Of a DNA stretch of 64,000 bases, positions 36,786 to 47,300 are shown piece after piece (within the stretch, counting starts at the first letter, position 1; each line of letters starts with the position of its first letter). This DNA comes from Aphelocoma coerulescens (lineage: Eukaryota; Chordata; Aves; Passeriformes; Corvidae), in contig NC_091013.1 of the NCBI RefSeq assembly GCF_041296385.1, positions 70,835,563 to 70,899,562 on the forward strand, read 5' to 3'. The position numbers were made by a program, and so were the translations under genes. The notes under the pieces were generated by a model. That model saw only the letters and a program-made list of their open reading frames with translations, did not search any database and was not told where the DNA came from.

Positions 36786-39700
36786 ATGAAAATGTAGTTT
36801 AGGTGACTACAATGGAAGCAATTAAGACAATAACATATTTGACTGCTATCTTCATGTCTTTATTTGTCCATTGCACCAGTTTATATATAGGTCTTTATTT
36901 CTTGCATAAAAAGCATGCAAGGAAGCATCTCATTTCAGCAGCAGAAACATCCACCAGGATTCCTAATTAAGTCAGAGAAAAAGTACACACAGGTAGTTGT
37001 GTGTTGTCTGGAATCGATCTTTAAAGAACAGGGTCTAAATTAGAAAACCCCAGATGGGGTCCTGATCCCTGGTTACGATACTCCCATATAAATGGTGACA
37101 GACACAGGATGATTAGTACAAACATCCCCATCTGTTCCCAATGATGTATGGCACTTTTTTATTATTATTTCTTGAAGCATATTGATACCAAAGTTGTCGT
37201 GAGCTGAAAAAACAGAACTAGAAGATCAGGCAGTATTAAACAAGCGGAATGATGCAGAATGTTTCTCCAGCGCTTGGGGTGGGATGCAAAAGAGTAAATT
37301 CCACAGATAGGGACAAGGTAATAGAGATCTTAATCCTCAGAAGCTACTTCAAGGACTTCTTCATATTTTAGAAAAGACTGAAAAGCAGTATACACTGAGA
37401 CAGACAGTAATAACCTTTAAAAAGAATGGAAGTGTTAACATTTTGATTCTTAGAAGTGAAATTAAAATACTACTTGTATTTCATTGAATTCTTTCAAGTT
37501 GGATTTGTTACAGCAAATATTCGCATAATCAGCTTTTTTTATTGTGGAATTCTAAATGTTCAAAAGAGGTTTTGAAACAAACCACTAACTTCCTAAAATA
37601 ACAAGGTTAATTTTCATTCATATACTTAACTTCAGATATATTTTATTTTTACTTTACAGAAGTATACTAAGTTCTGTTCTTAGTAACAGAACTAAGCAGA
37701 TAAAAAACCCCTCAGCTTTTCTACAAGACTACATTCAACTGAAGAGGCTACCAATGGAAAAGCAATAGGTATGTAATTTATATATATGCACAGCCTTGAC
37801 TTTTAGATGTTCAATCTCTGAGGGCAAGGACAGATTCCTTTTTTTAAAGCATATATTTTACAATTCTTTAAAAGCCTTGATTCCTACCAGGATCTATCAG
37901 TGCTGTTCAGACAGTCCAGAGGGTCTACAAATCTGGAAAATTAACGCAACATTTCACCACTAAGGACTGACACACTAACACATCTTTTAAAACTTTCCTC
38001 AGTTTTCCCTTACCACCTAGTCTCAGAATTGACTGAAAGCCTCCAATATTCTCTCAGTCTATCCAAAGATTATTTCAGGTAGCAGTATTGACATTTTGTG
38101 CTAAGAGTAAAAACACCATTACTTTAGATATCTGATAAAAGGAGAATGATACTGACAAGCGGTAAGATGATGTTCCACATATCATAACTACTTTTTGATT
38201 CTAAAAAGGAACTTCTCTGAAGGCAACAGGAAAGACATACCTTCCTTTTACTTGGCATAATATTTGGGGCAAGCAATATAAAGGGATAGGGATATTAAGA
38301 GTGAAATTGATAGGGAAAAATAATGAGTTGCAGTATCACATTTTCCTTCCATCTCCAGTTTTGCATGCTTTTACTGTTCAGCTTCATATTTTCTTATTTG
38401 TTGCACCATGAAAATTCTCCTTGTGCAACAAGTAATCTTTATCACCTCTCCCAACTCAGGTTTAAAGAAAAAAAAAAAATTACCTCCAAACACCTTTAAA
38501 TGAAAATCCTTTACTAAACCAGAAGACTCATACCCATACATACACATACCCATAGAGCCCCTTACTCTTCTGTATGACTGTAAATTGAGTGACTGAAAAA
38601 AGAAAGAGAGCAAAAAGGCTTAACCTGAAAGCCTGGTAGAAAGCAACATATCCCAAAAGAAAATGCATCTCTCTCAATCTACAGGAGGTAACAGAACCTC
38701 CTGTTCTACAGATTAAAAAGGAAAATGCCTGAGGTTATGCCCATATTTCATTACTGTGCTTTTCCAAATGCTAGCAGTGACTGTTGGCTTTTATATGTTT
38801 AATTACAGCTTAATAACAACTTGGGTGACTTGCTCAATTTCAGTCCATAAGTAAGCATGCTAGATAAAGTCTAAATTCAACATTTATAAGAGGAAAAAGA
38901 AGTTGCATACAAGTGCTAAACATGATTTTCCATTTTAATTTATTTAGTTGTTTCATCAAAAACTGAACTATAGCTTACCCAGTCTGCATACTAACTAGTA
39001 AAGAGGACGCAAGAAACGCATAGGCACATACTACAGTACAGGATCTCTAAAAAAACCCCTAACAAAACACCACACCCAGACACATCATACTCCCCACCTT
39101 ACAGTAATTAAGTTCAACCTTGCTTCAGACATAGACACAAGATGTCATGCAAGTGCTGAAGTACTAAACTACTTTCTCCAGCAGTGCATGCTTTCAAACA
39201 CTGTGATGAACACGATACACACACCTCTGCTAAACTACCTTACCTGATGGCCTGTCACTGTCAGTCTCCTTTCAGGTGTTCTGAGCATGGCATACATTCA
39301 GTTGTTTCACTTCTTTTTCAGGTATTACTTTACAGAGTATAATAATTAGCATATCTGTAGTACATACAAGACATATCGAGCAAAATTTCTACCACCTGAA
39401 AACGGAACAACTCCACTAGTTTGGAGGGAGAAAACCTGAAAGAATGCACGTCGTCTTACCCCCTTCCCAAAACGTGATTTGACATTCGATTTCAACTATA
39501 AAGCCACTCAAATTTTCAATGCTCCTTCTATTCCATCCCCAGTGAAGAGAAATCAAATCCAGCCAAAGCACCTACCCGGCAAGGACAAAACAAAGACCAA
39601 CACGAGAACGCTTCAGCAGTTGTGGTAAACGGGAAAACATAACGCCTAACTAAATAATCACAGCTCTCAGAAAGCAACCGCGCAGCAAGCAAGCATAAAA

Positions 39701-40185
39701 GTCAGAATAAGGCTGGCAAGACAAAAATCCACCTCTGTAGGAGCTGGTCTGCTACAGTTTAGTTTTCCAGGACTGCTCACTGTCATTAATTGTTGATTTG
39801 TTTTGAAGAACAGATAGTGATTTATTTGCAGCGGGATGAAGTTACGGACCTAAATTCCTGACCGGAGGCTCTCAACGTAAACAATACATAACCTATAAAT
39901 TAACCATTCTCCATATGGCAATTCAGATGTAAAATTAATAGTTTTTCATCTACGAGGCGGCGGCAACCGCCCCCCCTCCCCGTCCTCCCTTCTCGAGCGC
40001 TTTCTAACAGAGCCTGATGCAAAGTGGGAGGGAAAAAGAGGAGGAAAGGGGGAAAAAAAAAAAAAAAAGCTAAGGCAGCATGAAAGAACTGGGCTCGCAC
40101 ACAAGTAGGGACCCACCACACCGCGGTCCTCAGCAGCTCTTCCCGCTCAGGAGCACTGCGAAGTGCGGCGCGGAGAAACCGAACC

Positions 40186-40204
40186 GGGCGGGGAGGGGAC
40201 CGGG
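40186..40204 (+). other. G-quadruplex motif
   Basis: Four G runs (GGG, GGGG, GGGG, GGG) are separated by loops of 1, 1 and 3 bases on the plus strand, within the PDS5B CpG island. This fits the standard G3+N1-7 pattern. Confidence 0.6.
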
Positions 40205-40616
40205 ATGTCCCCGCGCTCAGCCCGGGCAGCAGCCGCGCGGGGCGGCGGGAGCCCCGTGCTGCCCCGCGGAGCGGGGACCAGGCCGGCTGCCTGGGGCAAG
40301 CAGGGAGGGAGGGGACGCCCAGGGCAGGGAGAAAAGGGACAGCCGAGGCAGGGAGGGACACCCGGGGAACCGCGATCACTCACCGCCACGGGCGAGCAGC
40401 CTCCCCGCCCCCCCCCTCCACTTCGCGCCGCGAGGAGAGCCACCAGCGCTGGGCGCGACACCGCCCGCCGGGCCACCAGGGCGAGGGAGTGACCCCCGGG
40501 CCCCCGCGCACCCCAGCCAAGGTCACCCCATCGCCCAGGCTGCCGGGCGGGAGGGGGGGAAAATTTCGTATTTGACGGCGGCCACGGGAAAGGGGGGAGG
40601 GGAGCAGCCCCGCCGA

Positions 40617-40640
40617 GGGGCGAGGGGGATGGGAAGGGGG
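40617..40640 (+). other. G-quadruplex motif
   Basis: Four runs of 4, 5, 3 and 5 guanines with loops of 3, 2 and 2 bases lie on the plus strand, which is the template strand for PDS5B. They fall in the first part of the inferred intron 1. Confidence 0.65.
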
Positions 40641-40815
40641 AGCTCCACCACGGGCCAAGGGGAGCTCTGCCCTCCCGCTCCCTCCTCCACTCCCCTCCTC
40701 CTCCAGCGCTGGCCGCGGAGCTCGGTCCGGGCGGGCGCCCCCCACGCCCCCGGGAAGGGAAAATGGAGTGGGGACGGGGTGGGGGTACCCGCGGCCGAGG
40801 TGCCGCGCTCCTTAC

Positions 40816-41000
40816 CCCGCCGCAGCTGCCTCCCCTCGCTGGTCGCAGGCGGGTCCGCTCCGCGCTGCCGCCGCTCCGGGCTCGGAGAGGCGCTGCCGCC
40901 GCCGCCGCCGCAGCCAATCGCCGCCAGCCCCCTCCCCTTCCGCAGCTCGCCCCGGTCCCCCCGCCGGCTTCAAAATGGCGCCAACTCGTCTCCGGCTGCT
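40816..41000 (-). other. PDS5B: Putative PDS5B non-coding exon 1
   Basis: On the minus strand the sequence GGCGGG is followed by GTAAGGAG, a strong donor with GT at 40815-40814, inside the CpG island and downstream of the YY1/CCAAT cluster. Splicing to the exon 2 acceptor at 20450 would give the 5' UTR. The 5' limit is unknown, and other donors in the island are possible. Confidence 0.5.
40971..40982 (+). promoter_or_regulatory. YY1-type motif CAAAATGGCGCC
   Basis: This fits the AANATGGCGNC consensus for YY1, a zinc-finger factor common in CpG-island core promoters. It is antisense to PDS5B. An exact reverse-complement copy is in the N4BP2L2 island. Confidence 0.6.
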
Positions 41001-41387
41001 CCAATGGAACCGCCGAGGGGAGCGAGCGCAGCCAGCGCGGGGCAGCAGCGCCCCCTGCCGGCCCGCGCGGGCAGCACCCACAGCCCGCGGCCCGGCCCGA
41101 GAGGGGATGAGGGTGGGCCCCGGCCGGCTCTCGCTGGTGCGCGCTGTGGGCGACTGAGGCAAGCACTGCCCCAAAACAACGAATTATTAAAGGATTTTTG
41201 TAAAAAAAAAAGGAATAAAGTCGCTTAACTGCGGAGAAAGAGCAGAAAAAGTAGCATAAGTCACAAATTGAGCCCTTTGCTCTTGCTTCAGCGAGTGCAA
41301 GAGTTTGAGGGGCGCCCTTACAGGAAAACGCGAACAGAAAAGCGATGTGGTTTCTTCTCGCTGCTACAGATAAATGCTGCATTTATT

Positions 41388-41612
41388 ATAGAATCATAGA
41401 ATAAGCTGAGTTGGAAGGGACCCATGAGGATCATGGAGTCCAACTCCTGGCCCTGTACGGGACACCCCAAGAATCACACCACGTACCAGAGAGCCGTGTC
41501 CAAACTCTTCTTGAACTCTGTCAGGCTTGGTGCTGTGACTGCTTCCCTGGGGAGCCTGTTCCAGTGTCCAATCACCCTCTGGGAGAAGAACTTTCTCCTG
41601 ACACATCAGGAC
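41388..41612 (-). repeat. CR1 LINE fragment (3' end)
   Basis: Begins TATAGAATCATAGAATAAGC, then TTGGAAGGGACCCATGAGGA, GTCCAACTCCTGGCCCTG, CCGTGTCCAAACTCTTC, CTGTTCCAGTGTCCAATCAC and CTCTGGGAGAAGAACTTTCT. It is a clean minus-strand CR1 tail inserted about 230 bases beyond the PDS5B CpG island, on its upstream side. Confidence 0.94.
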
Positions 41613-42334
41613 AGCATGTAAGTGTTTAGAGGATTATCGTTTAAAAAACACAAATCACATTCAACAACTTTGTCTAGTGTGAGAAACACACTTCAACAGA
41701 CTGTGAGCAAAGTCATTGTAACTAGTAGTTTAAATCTTTGAGAAAGTCTCCTCAAGCTTTCTGAACTTGCTAATACATTGTAACCAGCATGCCTTATCTT
41801 CATTCCATGTTAAACTACCTCATTGTCTTATACAGACTACATTAGCGCTACTAGAACACAGTAACATAAAAATCACTTTTCAGGCCCCAAAACTCCCCTT
41901 GTTTGCATTTTTTTAGTGACTTTTATTTGCTCCACTCCTTCTGGGGGGGAAAGAAAAGAAAAAAAAGTAGAGACCTAAAAGAGAGAAAGATTTGTCTGAC
42001 GATTATATATTGGGAAGGATCCTGGACTTGGAGTCAAGATAAAATTTTTTGATGCAGGTTGAACAATTTCCCCTCAATTCCCCCACTGCTGTCTGTCTGG
42101 GCTCACCGAGTATAAAGCCTTGGGCTGGGGAACACATCCTTTTCTAGTGGAGCACTTGCACATGTGTGCAGGGATACTTACAAACCAGCAGAAAACTGAA
42201 ACACTATTTGAACTCTCTTAACACAGCTATTGAAATTGCAAAACCCAGCGTATGACCACGAAAGTAACCAGTGCGCTGATACAGTCCGTATGCAAACATT
42301 TTGCTCCGTTTTTCTGATGGAGCAGGTCACAGCA
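41613..42334. other. Intergenic spacer, no feature seen
   Basis: About 700 bases between the CR1 at 41,388-41,612 and the GC-rich patch. It is AT-rich with purine runs near 41,940-41,970. I see no gene or recognised repeat. Confidence 0.6.
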
Positions 42335-42720
42335 GCACCACCTCCAGCGCCTGCTCAGGACGCCAGGAGCGGCAGCCGCCCCTCGGAGCAGGACAGGGCG
42401 CTGAATAACGGGATCACCGGGCACGCTCCACCCTCGCTTCCCGCCTGCACCGAGACCATCCACGATTTTGGGAATCAGGGTTTTAGAGGTGACTCTTCAC
42501 TCGTCCTTCTCCCAGCCCGTCTCGGTTTCGCAGTAGCGTGCGCGGCCCTCCGGAGGGAGCCCGTCCGCTACCGCTGCTCGCTCACCGCCTTGGACAGTGT
42601 CAGGAATCAACGTTCTGCCTACGGCAGAGGGTAACACGCACCCACTCCCTTTTCCATGCTGTCCCGCCATGAAAGAACCGCACAGTGCAAGCTGCGCCAG
42701 CCATGGCTGTGACCCGAGGG
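42335..42720. promoter_or_regulatory. Isolated GC-rich, CpG-containing patch
   Basis: About 390 bases are markedly GC-rich and contain many CpGs, in the middle of AT-rich spacer about 1.2 kb beyond the PDS5B island. On the minus strand there is a donor-like GGCG followed by GTGAGCGAG (GT at 42585-42584); on the plus strand AGAGG followed by GTAACA near 42,630. It could be a first exon or promoter of an alternative PDS5B transcript or of a non-coding RNA. The 134-residue plus-strand frame across it is not a recognised protein. All function is inferred. Confidence 0.4.
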
Positions 42721-42958
42721 CAGGCTCAGCCTTCCCCACGAGAAATGTTGTATCTCACACAGAACTGGTGACTGCAAGCAGCCTTGCAAAATTTAGGGAA
42801 TTTGCCATCCCCTGGAAGTGCAGGCAAGTTGAGTTACTTACAGAAACTGTATACTTTAGAAAGATTAAAATATTTGTTCTGATTAAATATTTTGCTTGCA
42901 ATAGGACATACTGGGAATGTCAGTGCCACAGAACGACAAAGACCAGAACTTTTACAGA

Positions 42959-43385
42959 GAATCATAGAATCATTTAGGGTTGAAGAAGACCTTTAAGCTC
43001 CCTGAGTCCAACCATTAACCCAGCACTGCCAAGCCCACCATTAAACAATGCCCTCAAGTGCCACAATACGTCTTCTAAATACCTCTAGGGATGGTGACTC
43101 CACCACTTCCCTGGACAGCCTGTTCTGGTGCTTGACCACCCTTCCAGTGAAGAAATTTTTCCTAATATCCTAAACTTCTACAGGCACAACTTGAGGCCAT
43201 TTCTTCTTGTCCTGCCACTTGTTACTTGGAAGAAGACAGTGATGCCCTCCTTACTAAAACTTCCTTTCAGGTAGTTCTAGAGAGCAATAAGATGCCCCCA
43301 GCCTCCTTTTCCCCAGACTAAACAACCCCAGCTCCCTCAGCCACTCCTCATAAGACTTGTGCTCCAAAGTGGGTGTGCTGAAGAC
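42959..43385 (-). repeat. CR1 LINE fragment (3' end)
   Basis: Begins AGAATCATAGAATCATTTAG and continues GTCCAACCATTAACCCAGCA, CCCTCAAGTGCCACAATACG, AGGGATGGTGACTCCACCAC, TTCCCTGGACAGCCTGTTCT, TTGTCCTGCCACTTGTTACT and CCAGACTAAACAACCCCAGC. This is a minus-strand CR1 with an intact 3' end. Confidence 0.94.
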
Positions 43386-43673
43386 ACTTTTCACATCTCA
43401 GTGTTTGAGTGACAATGATGAACACAGTCAAAGAACACCCTACACAGCAGCATTCTTCTCAGAGCTTTCTGTCTGTAAAAACATTGTGTGAAAACAGAAG
43501 ACTGCAGTGACAAGGGCCTTTTAGTCCCTACTTTATCAGATTGACAATCTCTCCCCGGGATTATCTTTCTCAATTCATTCTTTAAATTTGTTGTGTCCTT
43601 GCAGACCAGAACTGTGCATTGTACTCAAGATAGGAGTACACTGAGATTTCCCTCAGAGCAGCAAACTGCCTTC

Positions 43674-43717
43674 TGTCATCAGGAATAGTACTGCTCTCAG
43701 TACTATTCCTGGTGACG
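43674..43717. repeat. Near-perfect 20-bp-stem hairpin
   Basis: AGGAATAGTACTG (43681-43693) and CAGTACTATTCCT (43698-43710) are exact reverse complements around a CTCT loop. Pairing extends outward seven more bases with two G-T wobbles, for a 20-bp stem. Confidence 0.9.
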
Positions 43718-43736
43718 CCTTACATCTCTCTTGTTT

Positions 43737-43748
43737 GGGGGGGGGGGG
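43737..43748 (+). repeat. G12 homopolymer
   Basis: Twelve consecutive guanines lie 20 bases after the hairpin stem. They are prone to polymerase slippage, so the exact length may be a sequencing artefact. Confidence 0.85.
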
Positions 43749-44350
43749 TTTGGCTGCTCTTGCAGTTTCAGTCAAAGATCTCAGAGAGCTGACAACAGTA
43801 ACTTCAAGATTTCAGGAATTTTGACTTCTGGGTTTGACAAGTAATTCTATCCTTTACCTTAACACTGATCTACTTCTCAAAGCCTATCTTTTTACCCATC
43901 CATTTTTTGTGAGGCCTTCTGGAGTTCTTTACACTAGCGCAGCATTTGATTACCTGAAAGAGATTAACATCATGTAACTAGCATTCCATGTGCACTCCCT
44001 CTTCTGTGTCATTGATGAAAATCAAAGACTGTTGCATAAAACAACATAAGCAAGCCCAAACATTTCTGGGAGAGAGATGTGATGACCTTTCTCCACCCTA
44101 GAAAGTAGCCAAAAGTACTCTGCTTCCATTCTTCAGCCACATTTCCAACTCAGCATAGGACATTTACTTCAATTCCATGGCAATTATTTTTACAACTTTT
44201 AGTAGGAAAGCTGCACAAATGCTCTCTGAATATACAACTATGTCCCTGGTTTGTCCTTGTCCATGCACTTCCTGACTCACAAATCTGCTTGAAGTCTGTG
44301 GTTGTGCCACTGCCTCCCTTCACAGAAACTACACTGGCCCTCTTGCAACA

Positions 44351-47300
44351 CATTGTGTTTATCCATTAGCCCTGTGATCATACTCTTTTATGGTATTGGC
44401 CTTTCAGTGTAAGTAGGAACAACTGTCAAGGTAATATTATCACCAGAAGATTCACTAAACTTTTTTACTGTGTCTCTTTCCTCCTTACAGCAATCCTGAG
44501 GCATTTGCATGTATGACTCTGTATGTTTTGCCTTCAAAGTCCCTCCATTTTTTTCACTCATGGATTTGAACCAAGGAAGTATGTGAAGACATAAAAACTT
44601 CTAGGATACTGCAAAACTGAGTAGACAAACATCCTAAATTTAGCAGTGATATCTTTATCTAAATAAGAGCTCTAAGATCTACCCCACAGGCCTGAGCAGG
44701 CAGGGAACTCAGAAAGAAAGCTGACAGGTGAGAAGGGATATATAGACTTTCAAACTACCCCAGCATCCCACTGTGGGATGAAAAAAGGTTGAAAAAAAGC
44801 TGGGTCCTAGAATGACTTAATGCAATAGCCCTCAGCAATTCCTGTTGATTCACTACAGTGAAATATTAAAATTGCCCAACAAAATCTTATCATTCCAGGC
44901 AGAACAAGGGAAGTAATAGAATGGAGGGAGCAAAATTGGTTTTGTTTCAGTTTGTTTGGAGTTTTTTGCACCAAGGAGAAAAAAATTCTGTCTTGGATAG
45001 CAAGCTCAGTCAGGCTCATAGGAGGGTGAACTAACACAAGGAAGAGGGGAGGGACTACACAGCAGGGACCAAGAACACCTGCTTTTGATAGCAGTAAGTT
45101 GAGAATTTTTTATCAGCTTCTCTACCTATACACATTATATGGCTTAAGAGCACATTTCTGAGTAAATCCCCCCATACAGTCATTAACAGTTGGATGAAGG
45201 GGCAACACAAGCAACAAAGAGTTTGAATAGAAGCCAGTTGATGGGGGTTTATAGGAATGAGAACTACAAGTTAGATTTCTAAGATTACATGAGTTACCCA
45301 AAATCACTTAAATTAATTATGGAGTAGCTTTTGTTTCCTTCTATAAATGGCTTGGACAAAATCAAGACAGAAGAGTGAAAATTGAAAAAGTTTAAGAAAT
45401 AGAGGGTGCATTTTCACCCCTTTTTCATGACACTTACCTAAATTACCTTTCTTAATATAACATGTTTGTGAAAAGGGTATTTTTGTTTCCAGCAAAGATA
45501 AAAAGACCTTTCACTCCCATTTGTTTCTCTTTTAATTGTGACTCTGAAACAATTGCATCAAAAGTATTTTCCTGGCAAAACAAATCATAATAAATATATG
45601 TTGTTTATATACTGAGTCCTTCACACTGGAAGGGGCTTTTGCCATGTAGAAGGGAGACTTTCTACTTGCAGGTGTAATGATTTGTCTCAGAGAAAGAAAA
45701 ATGAGTTCATTTATTGGTGTTCCTCTTTAAATAGCTGATTCTATTATGAACATGAGTTAACTTTGCAACTAATTTTAGTATCTCATATGTCTCTTAAGTA
45801 ATTTGCAAGGAAGCCACATGGAAACAGTGACTTTAGATGACTGGAATTTTTAGACTCTTACTGCCTGTATGTGTGCTGTTTCCAACACTGTCTTCTTGCA
45901 AACAAAAATCAAACAGCTGAATAAGACAGTGATGCTCAGACTCTACTAGCTTTAGTGTATGTGCAATATAAATTCCGAAGTTTAAAAGTACCACTTTGAT
46001 CTTAGAGCTAACAAGTCTGATTCTACCAGAAATACCTATTTGTGCCTGTCTTGTGGCTGCTTTCTAATAAGAAGACAAGAGTCATTAAGTACTATATGGT
46101 ATTTCACAAAAACAAGCAAACCAAACCAAACAAAAAACAAGAACAAAACTAGAGAGGATATGAGGATATGATGTTATTCTTCAGGGTGAGGACTCCAGAA
46201 AGCCTTTCACTCCACCTACTCATCTGCTTTCTTCATTAAATAGTTAATAGCTACAGTGGGACACCATTAAGATTAAATGACTTACTAAAGTAAGTCAGTC
46301 TATTAAAACAAGAAGCATTACCCCCTCCCAAAACGTCGTCATGAGTCAGCTGTAGATGTATCTTTAACTTCTTCCTAAACAGGTCATTGCCTTTTTGGAG
46401 ACATGCATTGGAAGAGAACAATAAAATGCTTCATGTTACAGCAGCCACAGAAGCAAAAACATCATTTAGTATTTTAATGTCCTAAAACAGAATCTGTCTC
46501 TTCACTGCAGTCAGGAAGTGATGGTGCGTATTTTGCTACCAACCAGTGAATCCTTTATGCCTTAATCAAACCATCTTGCCATCTGATAGCAAAAGGTTAG
46601 AGCATTTATACACAAACATTTACAGCTTCTAATACAAGTTTGTTGTTGCAGGTTTTTTGTTGTTTTTTATAGGTTTTTCCATTCTAGTATGACTTAACAG
46701 CTGCTTTGCTGCTGAATGTCATGGAATCTTCTTGCTGACCATATTTGCAGAATGTATTCCTACAACTTAGCGCTGATATAACCTATGCCAGCCAGCATCT
46801 AAAAAATCACAGTAGTAAGGGGAAAAATTTATTCTTCCCTTGGTGCCTTGCAGACAGGTATGACAGTAGTGAGTACAGTGGTGAATTAGCGTTTGGGGAG
46901 TCTGTACCAGCAGTCTTTCTTTCCCTGGTGATCAGCTCAGTTTGTCAGTGAATTAAATTAGTTTCTCCTCTGAGTTACCTTAAATCAGTTACCTGATTTA
47001 AGTGCTCTCCATCCTTAATTGAGAGGTAGGATAGGGGGTGGGAGAGGACAGTACATAACTTGAACACTCTTAAGCAATGCCATTGGCATCACAAAATGGT
47101 AAAAAATTAAGAAATTTCTACTGTAAGTTGTAGTTGTAAAGTGAGCATCTCCCTTGTTCAGCTTCAAGAAATCAAACAAAAGTAATTTCAGGTAAAAGCT
47201 GAGTGGCAAAAATGAACAAGAATTTGACAAAACAGAGGGGATGTCAATTTGCAATAATTAAGCATGTTGCACTAAACTTTTGTAGTATTTTGTCATCTTC

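Larger units (their letters stand above)
20451..40815 (-). other. PDS5B: PDS5B intron 1 (about 20.4 kb)
   Basis: A long first intron inferred between the exon 2 acceptor and a donor in the CpG island. It holds one LTR-like repeat (22,611-22,915), CR1 copies near 24.0, 29.4, 31.6, 32.05, 33.3 and 36.3 kb, an imperfect hairpin at 28,807-28,865, and A/T-rich filler. No coding exon was recognised. The upper limit depends on the exon 1 donor call. Confidence 0.65.
1..41000 (-). other. PDS5B: PDS5B gene, 5' part (gene span, continues beyond left edge)
   Basis: PDS5B (also called APRIN) is a large HEAT-repeat protein that binds the cohesin ring with WAPL and sororin and controls cohesin release and sister-chromatid cohesion in the nucleus. 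Seven consecutive coding exons on the minus strand join without frame error into 282 codons that match the vertebrate PDS5B N-terminus as I remember it. The alternative paralogue, PDS5A, has a different extreme N-terminus. All introns have GT-AG ends. The right limit is approximate because the non-coding first exon is inferred from the CpG island at 39,950-41,160. The next coding exon, expected to begin SNDNEER, was not found in positions 1-1972, so the gene continues off the window. What is seen: exons and splice sites. What is known: the family's function. What is inferred: the transcription start. Confidence 0.93.
39950..41160. promoter_or_regulatory. PDS5B: CpG island, PDS5B promoter
   Basis: About 1.2 kb of very GC-rich, CpG-dense sequence in otherwise AT-rich DNA. 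It includes GC boxes, a short GCC repeat (about 40,894-40,911), two CCAAT pentamers (40,914-40,918 and 41,001-41,005), a YY1-type CAAAATGGCGCC (40,971-40,982) and G-run clusters. It lies 20 kb upstream of the PDS5B start exon, which needs an upstream non-coding exon. I therefore infer that this is the PDS5B promoter. Long frames in it on both strands, up to 411 residues, reflect the scarcity of A/T-rich stop codons. Confidence 0.85.
43590..44350 (-). repeat. Possible old, degenerate CR1-like segment
   Basis: Weak resemblance to the more 5' part of old CR1 copies read in reverse: GTGCATTGTACTCAAGATAG, CAAGATTTCAGG, TCTTTTTACCCATCC and TCATTGATGAAAATCAAAGA. It contains the hairpin at 43,674-43,717 and the G12 tract. 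The call is uncertain; it could be unrelated unique sequence. Confidence 0.3.

Noticed and set aside
40080..41382. Long open frames (382 and 411 residues on opposite strands, plus several of 109-129) in the PDS5B CpG island
   Set aside because: They overlap on both strands, are dominated by Pro/Ala/Gly/Arg, match no protein I know, and are expected where AT-rich stop codons are scarce.
42230..42634. 134-residue plus-strand frame in the GC-rich intergenic patch
   Set aside because: No recognisable domain; the frame length is explained by GC content. The DNA patch itself is reported as a finding.
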